A stretch of DNA of 60,258 bases from JACCZZ01 sp044227805 (GTDB taxonomy: Bacteria > Bacteroidota > Bacteroidia > Chitinophagales > UBA10324): assembly GCA_044227805.1 (NCBI GenBank), contig JBGAWA010000009.1, forward strand, positions 1 through 60,258, in the 5' to 3' direction. The position numbers and the translations under genes were made by a program. The notes under the pieces were generated by a model. The model was not told the DNA's origin and made no database searches. It worked only from the letters and a program-made list of their open reading frames with translations. This document shows, one piece after another, positions 9,043 through 18,310 of this stretch (its first letter is position 1; every line of letters starts with the position of its first letter).

Positions 9043-9639
9043 TTAACTCTTCGCAATATTGACTATCCAAAGTACAAAGAAAACTACGGCAGCGATGCCG
9101 GCAATAGTGGCAAATACGCCAAAAACCCATGACACGCTAATTAAAAGACTCAATACAATGGCCGCACCTCCCAGTACCAACCATAGCAGCAATAACTTAT
9201 CCTGATCCTGTGTGATATCCGTCGAAGCAAATGTCTTCAGATCTTCATATTTATATTTGAAGGAATCATCTGAATGCCCTGAAGTATTGCCAAAGGTGTT
9301 ATTTTCTATACAGGGAGATTCACCGGTTTTGGAATATGGATGAGCGGCAAAGGAAATAAAATCATTATGGCTCCCTAACAACCGTAATGCAGACTTATCC
9401 TCCGTTGATGCAAGTTCGTTATCAGGCGCCTCCAGGGATAAAAGAGATTGCTTATCTGGTATTTCTGATTCCTTCTGACTTTGTCTTTGCGAAGCAACCT
9501 CCTTCCCAGTACCCATTTGCTTTTTAACGTACTTCAAATGTGAATACCTGCTGGCTTCATACCCTGACTTGCAGGAATTTAACAGCAAAGTAAAAAAAAG
9601 CAACAGGAATAATGAATGCAGGCCGAGTAGGTACTTCAT
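9043..9639 (-). CDS. Putative lipoprotein with two C-terminal membrane segments
   Basis: The function is not recognised. The 198-residue product begins with a lipoprotein signal (hydrophobic run, then LLLNSC with the lipid Cys near residue 23). A low-complexity, Ser/Glu/Gln-rich hydrophilic middle of about 120 residues follows. It ends with two adjacent hydrophobic segments between about residues 148 and 195, which look membrane-embedded. This layout recalls small Bacteroidota envelope proteins of unknown role. It stands alone on the minus strand between phoR and rfbA, with a TAnnTTTG-type box about 35 bases upstream. Confidence 0.75.
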   Translation of the reverse strand: MKYLLGLHSLFLLLFFTLLLNSCKSGYEASRYSHLKYVKKQMGTGKEVASQRQSQKESEIPDKQSLLSLEAPDNELASTEDKSALRLLGSHNDFISFAAHPYSKTGESPCIENNTFGNTSGHSDDSFKYKYEDLKTFASTDITQDQDKLLLLWLVLGGAAIVLSLLISVSWVFGVFATIAGIAAVVFFVLWIVNIAKS

Positions 9640-9673
9640 ATCGCGGTTATTGGGTTAAATGAAATTATTCCTT

Positions 9674-9681
9674 CAAAAATA
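9674..9681 (-). promoter_or_regulatory. -7 box for the lipoprotein gene
   Basis: Read on the minus strand, this is TATTTTTG, a match to TAnnTTTG. It lies 35 bases upstream of the ATG of the lipoprotein gene ending at 9043. No paired -33 element is clear. Confidence 0.35.
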
Positions 9682-9824
9682 ATTTATTATGCCAACATGC
9701 TGATAACCTCCGCTGTTTTATTGACGTTCTAAACGTGGATGTATTTCCCTTGCTTACTTTTCCTATTTTCGTTGCAACTAACAATCATTTATACCAGAAA
9801 AATTACAGGACACCCATCATTACC

Positions 9825-10685
9825 ATGAAAGGAATAATTCTCGCCGGTGGCTCAGGAACAAGATTGTATCCCATTACTTATGCCATCAGTAAACAAATCA
9901 TGCCTATTTACGACAAGCCAATGATTTATTACCCGTTGTCAGTGCTGATGATGGCTGGCATCAGAGAAGTGCTGGTGATTTCCACACCGCAGGATATGCC
10001 GCAGTTTAAGAGGTTGCTGGACGACGGTTCACAATTCGGTTGCAGCTTTAAGTACGCGATTCAGGAAAAACCCAATGGACTTGCACAGGCATTTGTGATC
10101 GGAGAAAAATTCATTGGTAAAGACAGTGTGGCACTCATACTCGGTGACAATATTTTCTACGGATCAGGTCTCGGTACATTTCTCGAACATAACACAAAAC
10201 CGGAGGGTGCCATGATTTTCGCTTACCATGTCAGCGATCCGCAGCGCTATGGAGTAGTGGAATTTAATGAGCACAATCAAGTACTTTCCATCGAAGAAAA
10301 ACCAAAACAGCCTAAGTCAAACTACGCCGTGCCTGGCTTGTATTTTTATGACAATGACGTGATTGGAATTGCCCGGACACTACAACCCGGCAGCCGTGGT
10401 GAATATGAAATCACGGATGTAAATAAGCAATACCTTCAAAAAGGAAAGCTGAAAGTCGCTATGCTCGACCGCGGTACAGCCTGGCTTGATACAGGCACCT
10501 TTGATTCTTTAATGGCAGCCTCGCAATTTGTACAGGTTGTTGAAAACAGGCAGGGACTAAAAATAGGATGCATAGAAGAAGTAGCCTGGCGCAAAAAATA
10601 TAGTGATGATCAACAGTTGAAACAACTGGCAGAGCCGCAGTTGAAGAGCGGTTATGGCAATTACCTGATGGAGTTAATGCATTAA
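9825..10685 (+). CDS. rfbA: Glucose-1-phosphate thymidylyltransferase
   Basis: This enzyme makes dTDP-glucose from dTTP and glucose-1-phosphate, the first step towards dTDP-L-rhamnose and related surface sugars. The nucleotidyltransferase loop GGSGTRLYP is at residues 8-16, followed by the family sequences ISKQIMPIYDKPMIYYPLS, LGDNIFYG and RGTAWLDTGTFDSL. The ATG at 9825 gives 286 residues, the usual RfbA length; the longer frame from 9735 adds 30 residues without homology. No rfbB, rfbC or rfbD follows directly. The next gene is another sugar-nucleotide enzyme, so the two may serve one polysaccharide pathway. Confidence 0.92.
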   Translation: MKGIILAGGSGTRLYPITYAISKQIMPIYDKPMIYYPLSVLMMAGIREVLVISTPQDMPQFKRLLDDGSQFGCSFKYAIQEKPNGLAQAFVIGEKFIGKDSVALILGDNIFYGSGLGTFLEHNTKPEGAMIFAYHVSDPQRYGVVEFNEHNQVLSIEEKPKQPKSNYAVPGLYFYDNDVIGIARTLQPGSRGEYEITDVNKQYLQKGKLKVAMLDRGTAWLDTGTFDSLMAASQFVQVVENRQGLKIGCIEEVAWRKKYSDDQQLKQLAEPQLKSGYGNYLMELMH

Positions 10686-10880
10686 ACCCGCCTTCTACAT
10701 CTCAAAACAGAAACGGGTTGATACAGGTTGCCACAGTATGTATTTTCACTTTGATCCGCCATAACGAACAGACATTGAGAGAAGTGTCATGGCAGATTAG
10801 AACAATGTGTGCAGATGTTTGGACAGAAGCCGGACATCATGTTGCTGATCGATTTCATTACTGTTGCTAAATAAAAAACC

Positions 10881-11810
10881 GTGAAAAAAATATTAATTAC
10901 CGGCGGAGCAGGATTTATTGCCAGTTGTCTGGCAGATGCCTTGGTGAAGGATGAAAACAATTATGTAGTGATTGTTGATAATCTGCTCACCGGCACCAAG
11001 GAGAAACTTCCATCAAAGCAATATAAAAACTGGCACTTCATAAAGGCGGATGTAAACAAATATGCCGATATCTCTGCCATCATGGTGTCTTACAGATTTG
11101 ATTATGTGTTTCACTATGCCGCAGTTGTCGGCGTGCAACGCACCTTAAACAATCCCGTCAATGTGCTTAATGATATCAAAGGGATTCGTAACATACTCGA
11201 TCTTTCAAAAAATACCGGTGTCCGATGTGTGTACTATTCTTCCTCCTCCGAAGTGTATGGCGAACCGGTTGAATTTCCGCAAAATGAAGAAACAACACCA
11301 TTGAATTCCAGATTGCCTTATGCGATTGTCAAAAATGTTGGCGAGTCGTTTCTCAAATCCTACCATAAAGAATATGGTCTGAACTATACAATCTTCCGTT
11401 TTTTCAATACATATGGCCCAAAACAATCAGTCGATTTCGTGGTGTCCAGGTTTATCCGTGCGGCACTGCATCATAAAGAAATTGTGGTGTATGGCGACGG
11501 AAAACAAACACGCACGTTTTTATACATAGACGATAACATTGCGGCGACGGTCAATTCGCTTCAGCAGCAAAAATACCTGAACGCTGTTGTAAATATCGGT
11601 TGTGATGAAGAAACCACAATCATCAACCTGGCAAAAAAAATTATCCGCCTGACAAAGTCAAAATCAAAAATCATCCACCATCCTCCTTTGAAGGAAGGTG
11701 ATATGCTTCGCCGCAAACCAGATGCGGAAAAAATGAAACTGCTGATCAACCACCCTTTGACAACGCTGGATGAGGGCCTTCGCAGAACAATTGCATCAGG
11801 CAATTTTTAA
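10881..11810 (+). CDS. NAD-dependent sugar-nucleotide epimerase/dehydratase
   Basis: This is an extended short-chain dehydrogenase/reductase that acts on a nucleotide sugar. The Rossmann motif GGAGFIA is at residues 8-14, the active-site serine lies in YYSSSSEVYG, and the catalytic Tyr and Lys in YAIVKN. The C-terminal half holds the substrate-binding RTFLYIDDN region. At 309 residues it is normal for UDP-glucose 4-epimerase, dTDP-glucose 4,6-dehydratase or UDP-glucuronate decarboxylase relatives; the exact reaction cannot be read from the sequence. Translation starts at GTG 10881, 195 bases after rfbA. Confidence 0.85.
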   Translation: MKKILITGGAGFIASCLADALVKDENNYVVIVDNLLTGTKEKLPSKQYKNWHFIKADVNKYADISAIMVSYRFDYVFHYAAVVGVQRTLNNPVNVLNDIKGIRNILDLSKNTGVRCVYYSSSSEVYGEPVEFPQNEETTPLNSRLPYAIVKNVGESFLKSYHKEYGLNYTIFRFFNTYGPKQSVDFVVSRFIRAALHHKEIVVYGDGKQTRTFLYIDDNIAATVNSLQQQKYLNAVVNIGCDEETTIINLAKKIIRLTKSKSKIIHHPPLKEGDMLRRKPDAEKMKLLINHPLTTLDEGLRRTIASGNF

Positions 11811-12163
11811 TGATTGCTTTTAAGTACCGGCACGAATCTTATATTTACTTTTACATTTGTTATTACATTTATTAAACAACTGAATACCATATCAACTGGT
11901 TGTTCGGTGATACCATTGAACCCTCATTTTTAAAAAAAAATCCTGACCCGGATGAGCCGGTCCACAACTTCTCCCGGCAAGAGATGTTAAATGGTGCGGT
12001 AATTCGCCATCGCAATTTTAACGGCCTGTATTGATTAATATCGCAGCTGCCTTTACAATTGCAATGATCCTGCGCAGGCAAACCTTACCGGTGGAAATGC
12101 ACAGGCTGACAGCATGGGATATTAAAGGGAACGCAAATACTAATTAAACTATCTTGCGACAAT
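11811..12163. other. Intergenic region upstream of recJ
   Basis: No gene is seen in these 353 bases. A near-match to the Bacteroidota -7 box, TATCTTGC, occurs close to the recJ start. No hairpin terminator for the upstream epimerase gene and no RNA gene were recognised. Confidence 0.5.
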
Positions 12164-13879
12164 ATGACCAAACGCTGGGTATTAAAAGAAACGGATCCGC
12201 ATGAACTGGCCAGACTGCAGACTGCACTGAATATCCACCCGGTACTATTGCAGTTGTTGATACAGCGGGGCATTTCTACTTTTGAAGGCGCCAGGAAATT
12301 TTTCCGCCCATCACTCGCCGACTTGCATGATCCTTTTCTGATGAAAGACATGGAGGAGGCCGTAAAACGAATTGAAACTGCTATAACGAACGATGAGAAA
12401 GTGCTTGTTTATGGCGATTATGATGTGGATGGCACCACGGCTGTTGCTACCGTATATTCCTTTTTTCTGGAATTAGGTGTGCCGGTGGATTATTATGTTC
12501 CCAACCGTTATACGGAAGGATACGGCATCTCTACACAAGGCATTGACTGGGCAAAAGAAAATGGATTCACCCTTATTATCGCGCTCGACTGCGGTATTAA
12601 ATCAATTGATAAAATCGAGTATGCCCGCCAACTCTCCATTGACTTTATTATCTGCGATCATCATTTGCCAGGTCAGCATGTCCCTTCAGCCATTGCAGTA
12701 CTCGATCCCAAGAGAAGCGACTGCAACTATCCATACAAAGAACTCAGTGGCTGCGGTATCGGTTTTAAACTTATCAGCGCTTTCGCCTCGAAAAACGACC
12801 TGCCTGAAGAAAGTTATCTTAAGTACCTCGATTTTGTGGTAGTTAGTATTGCATCTGATATTGTACCAATTACCGGAGAGAACCGTGTCCTGGCCTACTA
12901 TGGCCTGGAAAAAATCAACCAACAGCCCAGTGAAGGACTTCGCGCCTTAATGCAATCAAATACCGTTAAAAAGGAATTTACCATTGCTGATCTGGTATTC
13001 GTGATAGGCCCGCGCATCAACGCCGCCGGACGAATGGATGATGCCCGCAATGCCGTACAGCTGCTCATCTCCGAATCCGCTCATCACGCAGCAGGCAATG
13101 CCGAAGTGTTGAACAAACACAACACCGACCGCCGCGAATTCGACAGTTCCATCACAGTGGAAGCACTGGCGATGTTAGCGGCTGACCCGAATCAGGCAGA
13201 CAAAAAAAGTACTGTGCTTTTTCAGCCGCACTGGCACAAAGGCGTGATTGGAATTGTCGCTTCAAGACTAATTGATAAATGGTATCGCCCTACTATTATC
13301 TTAACGGAATCAAATGGCATGGCAACAGGTTCAGCACGCTCGGTGGCCGGCTTCGACATTTACGAAGCGATTCTCGCCTGCAGCGATTTGCTGGAACAAT
13401 TTGGCGGTCATATGTTTGCAGCTGGGCTTACCATGCAGATCGAAAATCTTGAAGCATTTACCAAACGATTCGAGGAAGTAGTGTCATCAACCATTGAAGA
13501 ACGGTATCTCACACCGGAAATAGAAATTAACGCAGTACTGGAGATGGAAGAAATAACGCCAAAGTTTTTCAGCATCCTGAAGCAGTTTGCTCCATTCGGG
13601 CCGCAGAACATGAAGCCCGTTTTTATGACCGGTGCCGTTGAAGACACCGGCTGGTCGCGTATTGTGGGAACAGATCACCTGAAGTTTTCTCTGAAAAAAG
13701 GTCATGGGTCACTCAATGGAATTGGCTTTGGCATGGGGAGCTTTCTGCCGCTCGTAAAAAGCGGACAGCCCTTTGACATTTGTTACAACCTGGATGAAAA
13801 TGAATGGAACGGCAAGAAAAAAATTGAGATGACCGTGAAAGATGTGAGAGCTTTAAAGAACAACAGCCAAGACGATTAG
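12164..13879 (+). CDS. recJ: Single-stranded-DNA-specific exonuclease RecJ
   Basis: RecJ degrades single-stranded DNA 5' to 3' in recombination and mismatch repair. The 571-residue protein shows the DHH phosphoesterase motifs in order: DYDVDG (85-90), DCG near 143-145, the DHH triad at 166-168, and GPRINAAGRMDDA of the DHHA1 part, followed by the KGVIGIVASRL and SARSVAGFD stretches and a C-terminal OB-like region. Length and motif spacing are normal for an intact enzyme. The order recJ-lptB-GH3 on one strand is one I recall from other Bacteroidota. Confidence 0.95.
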   Translation: MTKRWVLKETDPHELARLQTALNIHPVLLQLLIQRGISTFEGARKFFRPSLADLHDPFLMKDMEEAVKRIETAITNDEKVLVYGDYDVDGTTAVATVYSFFLELGVPVDYYVPNRYTEGYGISTQGIDWAKENGFTLIIALDCGIKSIDKIEYARQLSIDFIICDHHLPGQHVPSAIAVLDPKRSDCNYPYKELSGCGIGFKLISAFASKNDLPEESYLKYLDFVVVSIASDIVPITGENRVLAYYGLEKINQQPSEGLRALMQSNTVKKEFTIADLVFVIGPRINAAGRMDDARNAVQLLISESAHHAAGNAEVLNKHNTDRREFDSSITVEALAMLAADPNQADKKSTVLFQPHWHKGVIGIVASRLIDKWYRPTIILTESNGMATGSARSVAGFDIYEAILACSDLLEQFGGHMFAAGLTMQIENLEAFTKRFEEVVSSTIEERYLTPEIEINAVLEMEEITPKFFSILKQFAPFGPQNMKPVFMTGAVEDTGWSRIVGTDHLKFSLKKGHGSLNGIGFGMGSFLPLVKSGQPFDICYNLDENEWNGKKKIEMTVKDVRALKNNSQDD

Positions 13880-13975
13880 CTGATGATTTATAGGACTGTT
13901 GATGTACCGAATTGTTGTAAAAGAAACCTCCTGGCTGATTTTTTCAAAACTCATTTTTTAGCATAAACTGCAATC

Positions 13976-14716
13976 ATGATTCTCCGCACCGAAAACCTTG
14001 TAAAAGCATACAGGCAGCGTAAAGTGGTGGACCATGTTTCTGTATTTGTGCAGCAGGGTGAAATTGTTGGATTGCTCGGTCCGAATGGCGCAGGAAAAAC
14101 CACCACCTTTTACATGACCGTTGGGCTCGTGAGGCCGGATGAAGGCAAAATACTGCTTGACCAGCTTGACATCACGCATCAGCCCATGTACAAGCGAGCA
14201 CAGGAAGGCATTGGTTATCTTCCGCAAGAAGCTTCCATATTCAGAAAATTGTCGGTAGAAGATAATGTTTCCGCCGTGCTGGAAATGACTAACCTTTCCA
14301 AAAAACAACAGAAAGAAAAACTTGAAATCCTGCTGGATGAATTCGGATTGAATCACGTAAGAAAAAATCGGGGCGATCTGTTGTCAGGCGGCGAAAGACG
14401 AAGGACAGAGATTGCGCGCGCATTGGCCGTTGACCCAAAATTCATACTGCTCGATGAGCCATTTGCCGGTATTGATCCCATTGCTGTTGAAGATATACAA
14501 TTGATTGTTGCCAAACTGAAGTTCAAAAATATCGGCATCCTGATCACCGATCATAATGTTCAGGAAACATTGTCTATCACCGATCGTGCTTACCTGCTTT
14601 TTGAAGGAAGAATATTAAAGCAGGGAACCGCGGAAGAACTGGCGGCTGATGAACAGGTGCGCAAGGTTTACCTGGGACGTAATTTTGAACTGCGACGCAA
14701 AAACCCTGTTCAGTAG
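13976..14716 (+). CDS. lptB: LptB lipopolysaccharide export ATPase
   Basis: LptB is the cytoplasmic ATPase that powers LPS transport from the inner membrane through the Lpt bridge. The 246-residue protein has Walker A GPNGAGKT (35-42), the LptB-typical Q-loop region GIGYLPQEASIFRKLSVEDN, the signature LLSGGERRRTEIARAL, Walker B FILLDEPFAGIDPIAV and the switch His in ITDHNVQETL. This pattern separates LptB from the related amino-acid transporter ATPases. The 3' end overlaps the opening of the GH3 reading frame, but probably not its true start. Confidence 0.93.
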   Translation: MILRTENLVKAYRQRKVVDHVSVFVQQGEIVGLLGPNGAGKTTTFYMTVGLVRPDEGKILLDQLDITHQPMYKRAQEGIGYLPQEASIFRKLSVEDNVSAVLEMTNLSKKQQKEKLEILLDEFGLNHVRKNRGDLLSGGERRRTEIARALAVDPKFILLDEPFAGIDPIAVEDIQLIVAKLKFKNIGILITDHNVQETLSITDRAYLLFEGRILKQGTAEELAADEQVRKVYLGRNFELRRKNPVQ

Positions 14717-14813
14717 CAAAGGAAATAGCCCTACCCATATATTTTTCCGAATATCTTTCCCATCTTTCAGCAATTGGTTTTCCGGTTCACCGTCAACTCA
14801 CTTCTTTTTTCAT

Positions 14814-16340
14814 TTGTTCGTCTTTTCGCCCATAGTACAATGGTTTCTCCGGCAACGTATCAGCCAGATTGAGCTGTGGATGGATTATCCGCTTGATGCA
14901 CAACAGAAAGTGTTTCAGTACCTGATAGAATCAGCCAAGGATACGGAATGGGGGAAGGCGCATGGCTACGCTGACATTCGTTATGCAGATGATTTTAGAA
15001 GGCGGGTGCCATTGCAGGACTATGATTCCCTTAAGCCTTTCATCCAGCGATTGATGGATGGTGAGCAAAACATACTTTGGAATACACCGGTAAAATGGTT
15101 TTCAAAATCTTCGGGTACCACTTCGGACAAGAGCAAGTTTATACCGATGACAGAAGAATCAATTGAAGATTGCCATTACCGCGGTGCTATTGACCTGCTG
15201 TCAGGCTATTGCAATGCCAATCCCAATACCAAATTGCTGAGTGGAAAAGGTTTAATCGTCGGTGGCAGTCACCAGATTAATCCGATGAACAAAAGTGCTG
15301 TATATGGCGACCTGTCAGCAGTGTTGCTGCAAAACATGTCTTTCTTCGCGCAATGGTACCGGACACCCGACCTCGCAGTTGCACTGATGAATGACTGGGA
15401 GTTGAAACTGGAAGCGCTTGCCAAAGCTACTGTAAATGAAGATGTGACGAACATTTCCGGTGTACCAACCTGGACCATGCTGCTGATTAAAAAACTCTTT
15501 GAAATAACGGGGAAGAATAACCTGAAAACTATTTGGCCCAACCTTGAACTGTACATACACGGAGGTGTCAGTTTCAAACCTTATCGCTCATCTTTCAGAT
15601 CGTTAGTTCAGTCAGATGACATGCACTACTATGAAACCTACAATGCATCGGAAGGCTTTTTTGGATTTCAATACGGCTTGAATGATGATGACCTGCTGTT
15701 ACACCTGAACAATGGCATCTTCTATGAATTTATTCCCTCCACAGAATTTGGTAATTCAGCACCTCGAACTGTTTTTTTACACGAAGTCATTACCGGTGAA
15801 AATTATGGACTGGTGATTTCAACCAATGGTGGTTTGTGGAGATACGTGGTTGGCGATACCATCAGGTTCACATCCGTAAGACCCTATAAGATTCAGGTGA
15901 CAGGAAGATTAAAACATTTTATCAATGCCTTTGGCGAAGAAGTGATCGTGGACAATACAGACCGTGCAATTGCAGAAGCATGCAGGCTCACCAGCGCTGT
16001 GGTAAATGATTATACGGTGGCACCCATCTACCTAACTTTGGAGAATCGGGGTGGGCATGAGTGGCTCATAGAGTTTTCTAAACCACCGGAAGATCTTGGA
16101 TATTTCGCTAAAGTGCTTGATGATTCGCTCAGGGCCGTCAACTCTGACTATGATGCAAAACGCTCTCATAACCTCGCACTCCTGCTGCCGGTGATTCGTG
16201 CGCTCAGACCGGATACATTCTATAACTGGCTTAAATCGAAAGGCAAACTTGGCGGGCAAAATAAAGTTCCGCGCCTGAGCAATGACAGAAGTTATGTCGA
16301 AGAAATACTGGCTACAGTTGATCTGCCGCAGGCCTCATAA
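14814..16340 (+). CDS. GH3 auxin-responsive promoter family protein
   Basis: This belongs to the GH3 family, whose plant members join amino acids to acyl acids through an acyl-adenylate; the bacterial substrate is unknown. The family pattern is clear: WFLRQRISQIE at the start, WFSKSSGTTSDKSKFIPMT as the ATP-binding loop, YNASEGFFGFQ, and RLKHFINAFGEE. The product is about 508 residues, normal for bacterial GH3. The frame is open from 14649, inside lptB, but the first 55 residues there do not resemble the family. There is no ATG at the expected place; TTG 14814 gives the best family-like start, and ATG 14880 would cut conserved residues. The start is therefore uncertain. Confidence 0.85.
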   Translation: MFVFSPIVQWFLRQRISQIELWMDYPLDAQQKVFQYLIESAKDTEWGKAHGYADIRYADDFRRRVPLQDYDSLKPFIQRLMDGEQNILWNTPVKWFSKSSGTTSDKSKFIPMTEESIEDCHYRGAIDLLSGYCNANPNTKLLSGKGLIVGGSHQINPMNKSAVYGDLSAVLLQNMSFFAQWYRTPDLAVALMNDWELKLEALAKATVNEDVTNISGVPTWTMLLIKKLFEITGKNNLKTIWPNLELYIHGGVSFKPYRSSFRSLVQSDDMHYYETYNASEGFFGFQYGLNDDDLLLHLNNGIFYEFIPSTEFGNSAPRTVFLHEVITGENYGLVISTNGGLWRYVVGDTIRFTSVRPYKIQVTGRLKHFINAFGEEVIVDNTDRAIAEACRLTSAVVNDYTVAPIYLTLENRGGHEWLIEFSKPPEDLGYFAKVLDDSLRAVNSDYDAKRSHNLALLLPVIRALRPDTFYNWLKSKGKLGGQNKVPRLSNDRSYVEEILATVDLPQAS

Positions 16341-16364
16341 AAAAAACAATGGACTGGCTGAACG

Positions 16365-16670
16365 TTACTTCTGGAAAAAATCCTTATAAGATTCAATATT
16401 CGCCATAAACTTTTTCTTTTGCTCCTCTGTTAACAAACCCTGTATCTGCGATTTCAAATCCTGCCTGATACCATGCATCTGCGATTTAATGTCGCCGCCA
16501 GCGGATTTTGCAGCTTTCCGCTTTTCACGAAACTGCTGAAATGCTCCCTTCATCTTTTCCAGTTGCTCTCCTGAAAGGTTGAGATCAGTAGTCAGCTGCG
16601 ACAGCATTTGCGCCGCCATTCCTTGTCCTTCTTCCTTGGCACCGCCAAATAACTTATTTAGAATACCCAT
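16365..16670 (-). CDS. Small helical protein of unknown function
   Basis: The function is not recognised. From the ATG at 16670 the product is about 101 residues. It is strongly charged and helical, with a Gly/Ala/Gln-rich lead (GILNKLFGGAKEEGQG) and a second half that repeats LTEEQKKKF-like wording, reminiscent of LTxxQ-motif proteins. No signal peptide or membrane segment is seen from this start; the longer frame to 16715 adds 15 residues that look like translated intergenic DNA. It is convergent with the GH3 gene, only 24 bases apart. It could be a cytoplasmic protein or a small regulatory coiled coil. Confidence 0.7.
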   Translation of the reverse strand: MGILNKLFGGAKEEGQGMAAQMLSQLTTDLNLSGEQLEKMKGAFQQFREKRKAAKSAGGDIKSQMHGIRQDLKSQIQGLLTEEQKKKFMANIESYKDFFQK

Positions 16671-16744
16671 TGCATCATTTTTAACGAAGTACTCTATTAA
16701 AATTAAGATAACCAAACATTATATAGCTTTTGGCCACGACTTTT

Positions 16745-16860
16745 TAAAAGAAAAATCCTGTTAGGCAATGACTTAACATTGCCAAAGGCCTGCTCATCCA
16801 TTTCAGTAATGAAAAATGTTTCTCAAAGCTTAAGCAGCGTTGCTTCGGGGTTAAACCCTG
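16745..16860 (-). repeat. Decayed copy of the dispersed hairpin repeat (inverted)
   Basis: The order GAAAAATCCTG, then GAAAAATGTTTCTCAAAGC, then TTAAGCAG and CGGGGTTAAACCCTG follows the intact inverted copy at 58160-58309, but with many substitutions and a lost right arm. It lies in the gap between two minus-strand genes. Confidence 0.6.
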
Positions 16861-16957
16861 ATCTGCCATTAACAGCTTGTGCCCGCCAAATTTCAAAACA
16901 GACTGCTGCATGAATTTGAACCGGCTTGCAGAAATCCTGATGTGAAGAAATACCTGA

Positions 16958-17365
16958 CTATGGAGTGAACACGTGCAACTGTGTTCCGATAAGTTGTGTG
17001 GCATATTGCGGCAACGGAGAGGTTGCCGGGCCCATAGTTACTTTGCCATCCGTATCAAAATGGGACCCGTGGCATGGGCAAGTAATTTCATCATAGGAAA
17101 CATTGTATTCCACATTACAACCCTGATGCGTACAGACTTTCGAAAGCGCATAATAGTTATTATCGAGTCCTTTAAAAACGATAACGTTGCTGATGTACAC
17201 GTAACCGCCTAAATTCATGAGAATGCTGTATTGCGGATCAAGGAGATCGATGTAGAAATCAACATCCGGAAACTGGTCAATCTTTGAGCAACCGGCTAAA
17301 AAATCTGCTAAAAAAATTGCAGATGCACTATATCCCAGCTTTTTTAAAAATTCCTTCCTATCCAT
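16958..17365 (-). CDS. Rieske [2Fe-2S] lipoprotein
   Basis: This is a 135-residue Rieske iron-sulfur protein, an electron carrier probably tethered on the periplasmic side of the membrane. The two cluster-binding motifs are intact: CTHQGC (78-83) and CPCHGSHF (96-103), giving two Cys and two His ligands. The N terminus has a twin-charged lead and hydrophobic run ending in FLAGC (Cys26), so it is probably a lipoprotein. It lacks the larger partners of a cytochrome bc complex nearby. It sits 14 bases downstream of the Omp28 lipoprotein gene on the same strand, so the two are probably co-transcribed with the DUF6029 gene. Confidence 0.9.
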   Translation of the reverse strand: MDRKEFLKKLGYSASAIFLADFLAGCSKIDQFPDVDFYIDLLDPQYSILMNLGGYVYISNVIVFKGLDNNYYALSKVCTHQGCNVEYNVSYDEITCPCHGSHFDTDGKVTMGPATSPLPQYATQLIGTQLHVFTP

Positions 17366-17379
17366 AGTCTAGTTAGTGA

Positions 17380-18225
17380 TTAATTAACAGGAGTCCCTAC
17401 TGACTGAAGCACGTCATACGTGCCTGCAGATTTCGAAACAAATCCGATTACCCTGCAATTGCCGGCATTCCATTCGCCCGGAAGGGTAATACTTCTTGTA
17501 AGCGACCAACTGCTGCCGGCCGTATTCTCAGCGTTCACCAGCTCTCCGCTGTAGCTGGTCAGAAATGTCCTTAAAACATCTTCATGCACATAATCTTCCA
17601 CCACACTGGTTGGGCCATCATCCTGCGCTGCCACCATTCCGCTTTCTGTGAGGAGGATCGTAGCATTGATGATATCGCTGACATCGTTCAGAAAATCCAC
17701 CTTCAAAGTCACTGTCAAGAGCCTGCTGCTTGTATTGAAATCCTTTTCTATGGTAAGTTTCACCACCGGAAGACTGTCCAGTTCTCTTTGAACCATCAGG
17801 TTCCAATAGTTGCGGTCGATAAGGCGTTGAATATTCCCGGGTGTAAGCTCCCATGATTTTCGGTCAATGGCTGCAGAAGGCTGAAAAGGGAAAGGCCCCA
17901 GATAAGCCGTAATGTCATTCGCATCCTGTGATCTGAAATCAGGATCAGTAGTATGAATAGGTACTGCGAGATCGCCACTGTGTATTTCCACCACCTCAAT
18001 CCTGCCGGGAAAGGAATCCAGCAAGTCATTAATGATTTCCCGACCTGCAGGGCAATTGACACACCGGACTGCGGTAAATACTTCCATCAGCACTACCCGC
18101 TCATTAGTGGTGTCAATACTTCCGCCGCCACCATAATTTATTTTAGGACCGATCTCATTACATGCGTGAAAAAACAAACCGGTCGCGAAAACGAAGGATA
18201 ATACTATGCGTTGCTTCATGGACAT
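17380..18225 (-). CDS. Omp28-related outer membrane lipoprotein
   Basis: This 281-residue protein resembles Omp28 of Porphyromonas, a surface lipoprotein family with a thioredoxin-like fold. It has a lipoprotein signal ending in FFHAC, then a redox-like motif RCVNCPAGRE near residue 55, in the position of the thioredoxin CxxC. The C-terminal half looks like beta-sandwich sequence with a VHEDVLRTFL stretch typical of the family. It lies between the Rieske and DUF6029 genes on one strand, and near a divergent TlpA gene, which suggests a shared envelope redox task; that link is inferred from context only. Confidence 0.88.
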   Translation of the reverse strand: MSMKQRIVLSFVFATGLFFHACNEIGPKINYGGGGSIDTTNERVVLMEVFTAVRCVNCPAGREIINDLLDSFPGRIEVVEIHSGDLAVPIHTTDPDFRSQDANDITAYLGPFPFQPSAAIDRKSWELTPGNIQRLIDRNYWNLMVQRELDSLPVVKLTIEKDFNTSSRLLTVTLKVDFLNDVSDIINATILLTESGMVAAQDDGPTSVVEDYVHEDVLRTFLTSYSGELVNAENTAGSSWSLTRSITLPGEWNAGNCRVIGFVSKSAGTYDVLQSVGTPVN

Positions 18226-18310
18226 AATTCGATCACAAAAGAGATGAAACAGAAGACAAGATCTTTACCGCTACCATGATTCCTGTTTTACCATCGGTTT
18301 TAAAATTAGT

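Noticed and set aside
10685..10719. AACCCG / CGGGTT inverted pair after rfbA
   Set aside because: A 6-bp stem with a loop of over 20 nt and no T-run; not a convincing terminator.
16744..17004. Minus-strand ORF of 86 codons
   Set aside because: It covers a repeat relic and overlaps the 3' end of the Rieske gene in another frame.
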